DNA of 64,000 nt from JAGRCP01 sp942490705 (GTDB taxonomy: Bacteria; Chloroflexota; Anaerolineae; Caldilineales; Caldilineaceae): assembly GCA_942490705.1 (NCBI GenBank), contig CALNXY010000013.1:310001-374000 (forward strand), written 5' to 3'. Shown here piece by piece: positions 62,841-64,000 of the stretch. Position 1 is the first letter of the stretch. Every line of letters begins with the position of its first letter. The position numbers and the translations under genes are program-made. The notes beneath the pieces are model-generated. The model saw only the letters and a program-made list of their open reading frames with translations, made no database searches and had not been told where the DNA came from.

Positions 62841-64000
62841 CTACAGCTGAATCACGCCATCTTTGGCCAACTGTTCGATAATCTGCCCCACAATCTCTTC
62901 GGCGCTGCGCACGTCTGTCTCGACGATCAATTCGGGTTTGGCCGGTTCTTCGTACGGCGAGGAGATGCCGGTGAACTCCGGGATCTCGCCGCTGAGCGCC
63001 TTCGCATACAGGCCCTTGGGATCGCGCCGCTTGCAGACTTCAATGTCGCATTTGACAAAAACTTCGTAGAAGTTCCCTTCCGGCAAGAGCGAACGGGCAA
63101 AATCGCGGTCGGCCTGGAAGGGTGAGATGAAGGTGCAGACGACCAGATTGCCGTTGTCAAAGTTGAGCTTGGCCACCTCGGCGACGCGCCGGATATTCTC
63201 CTTGCGATCTTCCTCAGAGAAGCCCAGGTCGCCATTCAGGCCGTGACGTACGTTATCGCCATCCAGGAAGGCCGTTTGGGCCCCCATGGCAAAAAGTCTG
63301 CGCTCCAACTGGCGAGCGACGGTCGACTTGCCCGAGCCGGAGAGACCGGTGAACCATAGTACGGCTGCCTTATGCCCGTTACGCTCCTCGCGCATCTGAC
63401 GGCTGATCACGCCCTCTTCCCACACGACGTTGCTTGACTTCTGACGTTCCGGCTGCTTGCTCACGATGTCATCCACATCCCGCGCCCGCCCACGAATCAT
63501 GCCGGCGGCAACGGTGTTGTTGGTATGGGGATCGATGAGAACGAAGCTCCCCGTGACGCGATTGAGCTTGTACGGATCGTAGAAGAGCGGCTGGGTTGTC
63601 GTCAGCGTGATGCGACCGATCTCATTCAGATGGAGCGTGTCGGCCTCTTCTCGGTGGAGCGTGTTGACGTCAATGCGATAGTTGAGCTCAGAGATGAGCG
63701 CACGTACCTGCCGCGTGGTGTGCTGCACAAGATAGGTGCCATGAGGATTCATGGGCTCTTCGTTCATCCAGCAGATGACGCATTCGAACTGGCTGGCTGT
63801 TTGGGGCAGATTGCGCTTGCGCACGATCATATCGCCGCGGCTGATGTCGATCTCATCTTCCAGGGTGAGCACGATTGAGTCACCGGCAAATGCTTCCTGC
63901 TCTTCGCCGTCAAAGGTGACCACCGACTGGATGCGGCTGCTCTTGCCCGAGGGCAGCACGACGATCTCCTCGCCGGGGCTGATGCTGCCCGACGCAATCT
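62841..64000 (-). CDS. cysNC: Bifunctional sulfate adenylyltransferase subunit 1/APS kinase (N-terminus cut by window edge)
   Basis: About 386 residues are visible; the GTPase domain lies beyond the edge. The visible N-terminal part is the CysN beta-barrel region (SISPGEEIVVLPSGKSSRIQ, FAGDSIVLTLEDEIDISRGD region, GTYLVQHTTRQVRALI). The C-terminal 200 residues are an APS kinase with the P-loop GLSGSGKSTVA, LDGDNVRHGLNGDLGFS and KGLYAKALSGEIPEFTGISS (20 or fewer each). The enzyme makes APS and phosphorylates it to PAPS, the sulfate donor used by the two sulfotransferases in the same region. Usually cysD lies upstream, here outside the window. Confidence 0.95.
   Translation of the reverse strand, partial: IASGSISPGEEIVVLPSGKSSRIQSVVTFDGEEQEAFAGDSIVLTLEDEIDISRGDMIVRKRNLPQTASQFECVICWMNEEPMNPHGTYLVQHTTRQVRALISELNYRIDVNTLHREEADTLHLNEIGRITLTTTQPLFYDPYKLNRVTGSFVLIDPHTNNTVAAGMIRGRARDVDDIVSKQPERQKSSNVVWEEGVISRQMREERNGHKAAVLWFTGLSGSGKSTVARQLERRLFAMGAQTAFLDGDNVRHGLNGDLGFSEEDRKENIRRVAEVAKLNFDNGNLVVCTFISPFQADRDFARSLLPEGNFYEVFVKCDIEVCKRRDPKGLYAKALSGEIPEFTGISSPYEEPAKPELIVETDVRSAEEIVGQIIEQLAKDGVIQL

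Overview
The window is one continuous bacterial chromosome segment, fairly GC-rich and gene-dense. My best guess is a member of the Chloroflexota (Caldilinea/Promineifilum-like Anaerolineae). This is inferred from a giant secreted lamin-tail-domain protein with Pro/Thr-rich linkers, a Chloroflexota-style gene mix, and heptameric intergenic tandem repeats. It is not proven by any marker gene. No rRNA, tRNA, CRISPR array, prophage or insertion sequence was found.

Layout. (1) 1-2100: arginine biosynthesis, argC-argB on the minus strand, preceded by what looks like a complete transcription attenuator. (2) 2137-5234: a PhaR-type regulator, a patatin-like lipase and a secreted glycosidase-like protein, on the plus strand. 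(3) 5281-10531: envelope glycosylation genes (GT28-type glycolipid glycosyltransferase, polyprenyl glycosylphosphotransferase, two GT4 enzymes). (4) 10637-14195: a membrane zinc peptidase, the lipid II flippase murJ, and an unusual nuclease-like/Tudor-like fusion. (5) 14232-20480: a 2082-residue secreted protein with eight lamin-tail-type modules and a degenerate PHP domain. (6) 20913-42069: mostly housekeeping genes: oxidoreductases, leuS with a long structured leader, ilvE, a MoxR/VWA pair, a frameshifted M20 peptidase, GNAT, rhomboid protease, MFS exporter, proB, phosphoesterase and several unknown membrane proteins. (7) 42101-64000: a large minus-strand exopolysaccharide locus.

The exopolysaccharide locus carries a chain-length regulator, an initiating sugar-1-phosphate transferase, two Wzy-like polymerases/ligases, a Wzx-like flippase, a WecG/TagA-type glycosyltransferase (frameshifted), three GT4 and one GT2 enzyme, a polysaccharide pyruvyl transferase next to an FrhB-like iron-sulfur protein, and two sulfotransferases. 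At its edge lies cysNC, the enzyme that makes the sulfate donor PAPS. Taken together this predicts an acidic surface polysaccharide that is sulfated and pyruvylated. A TPR membrane protein sits inside the operon.

Regulatory structure is unusually readable. Several genes share an extended -10 promoter, TGC followed by a TATAAT-like hexamer. At argC, leuS and murJ an ATG follows the -10 box by only 8-9 bases, implying leaderless translation of two leader peptides and of murJ. Two genes are broken by single-base shifts (M20 peptidase, WecG-like). A decayed methyltransferase tail lies between two exopolysaccharide genes.
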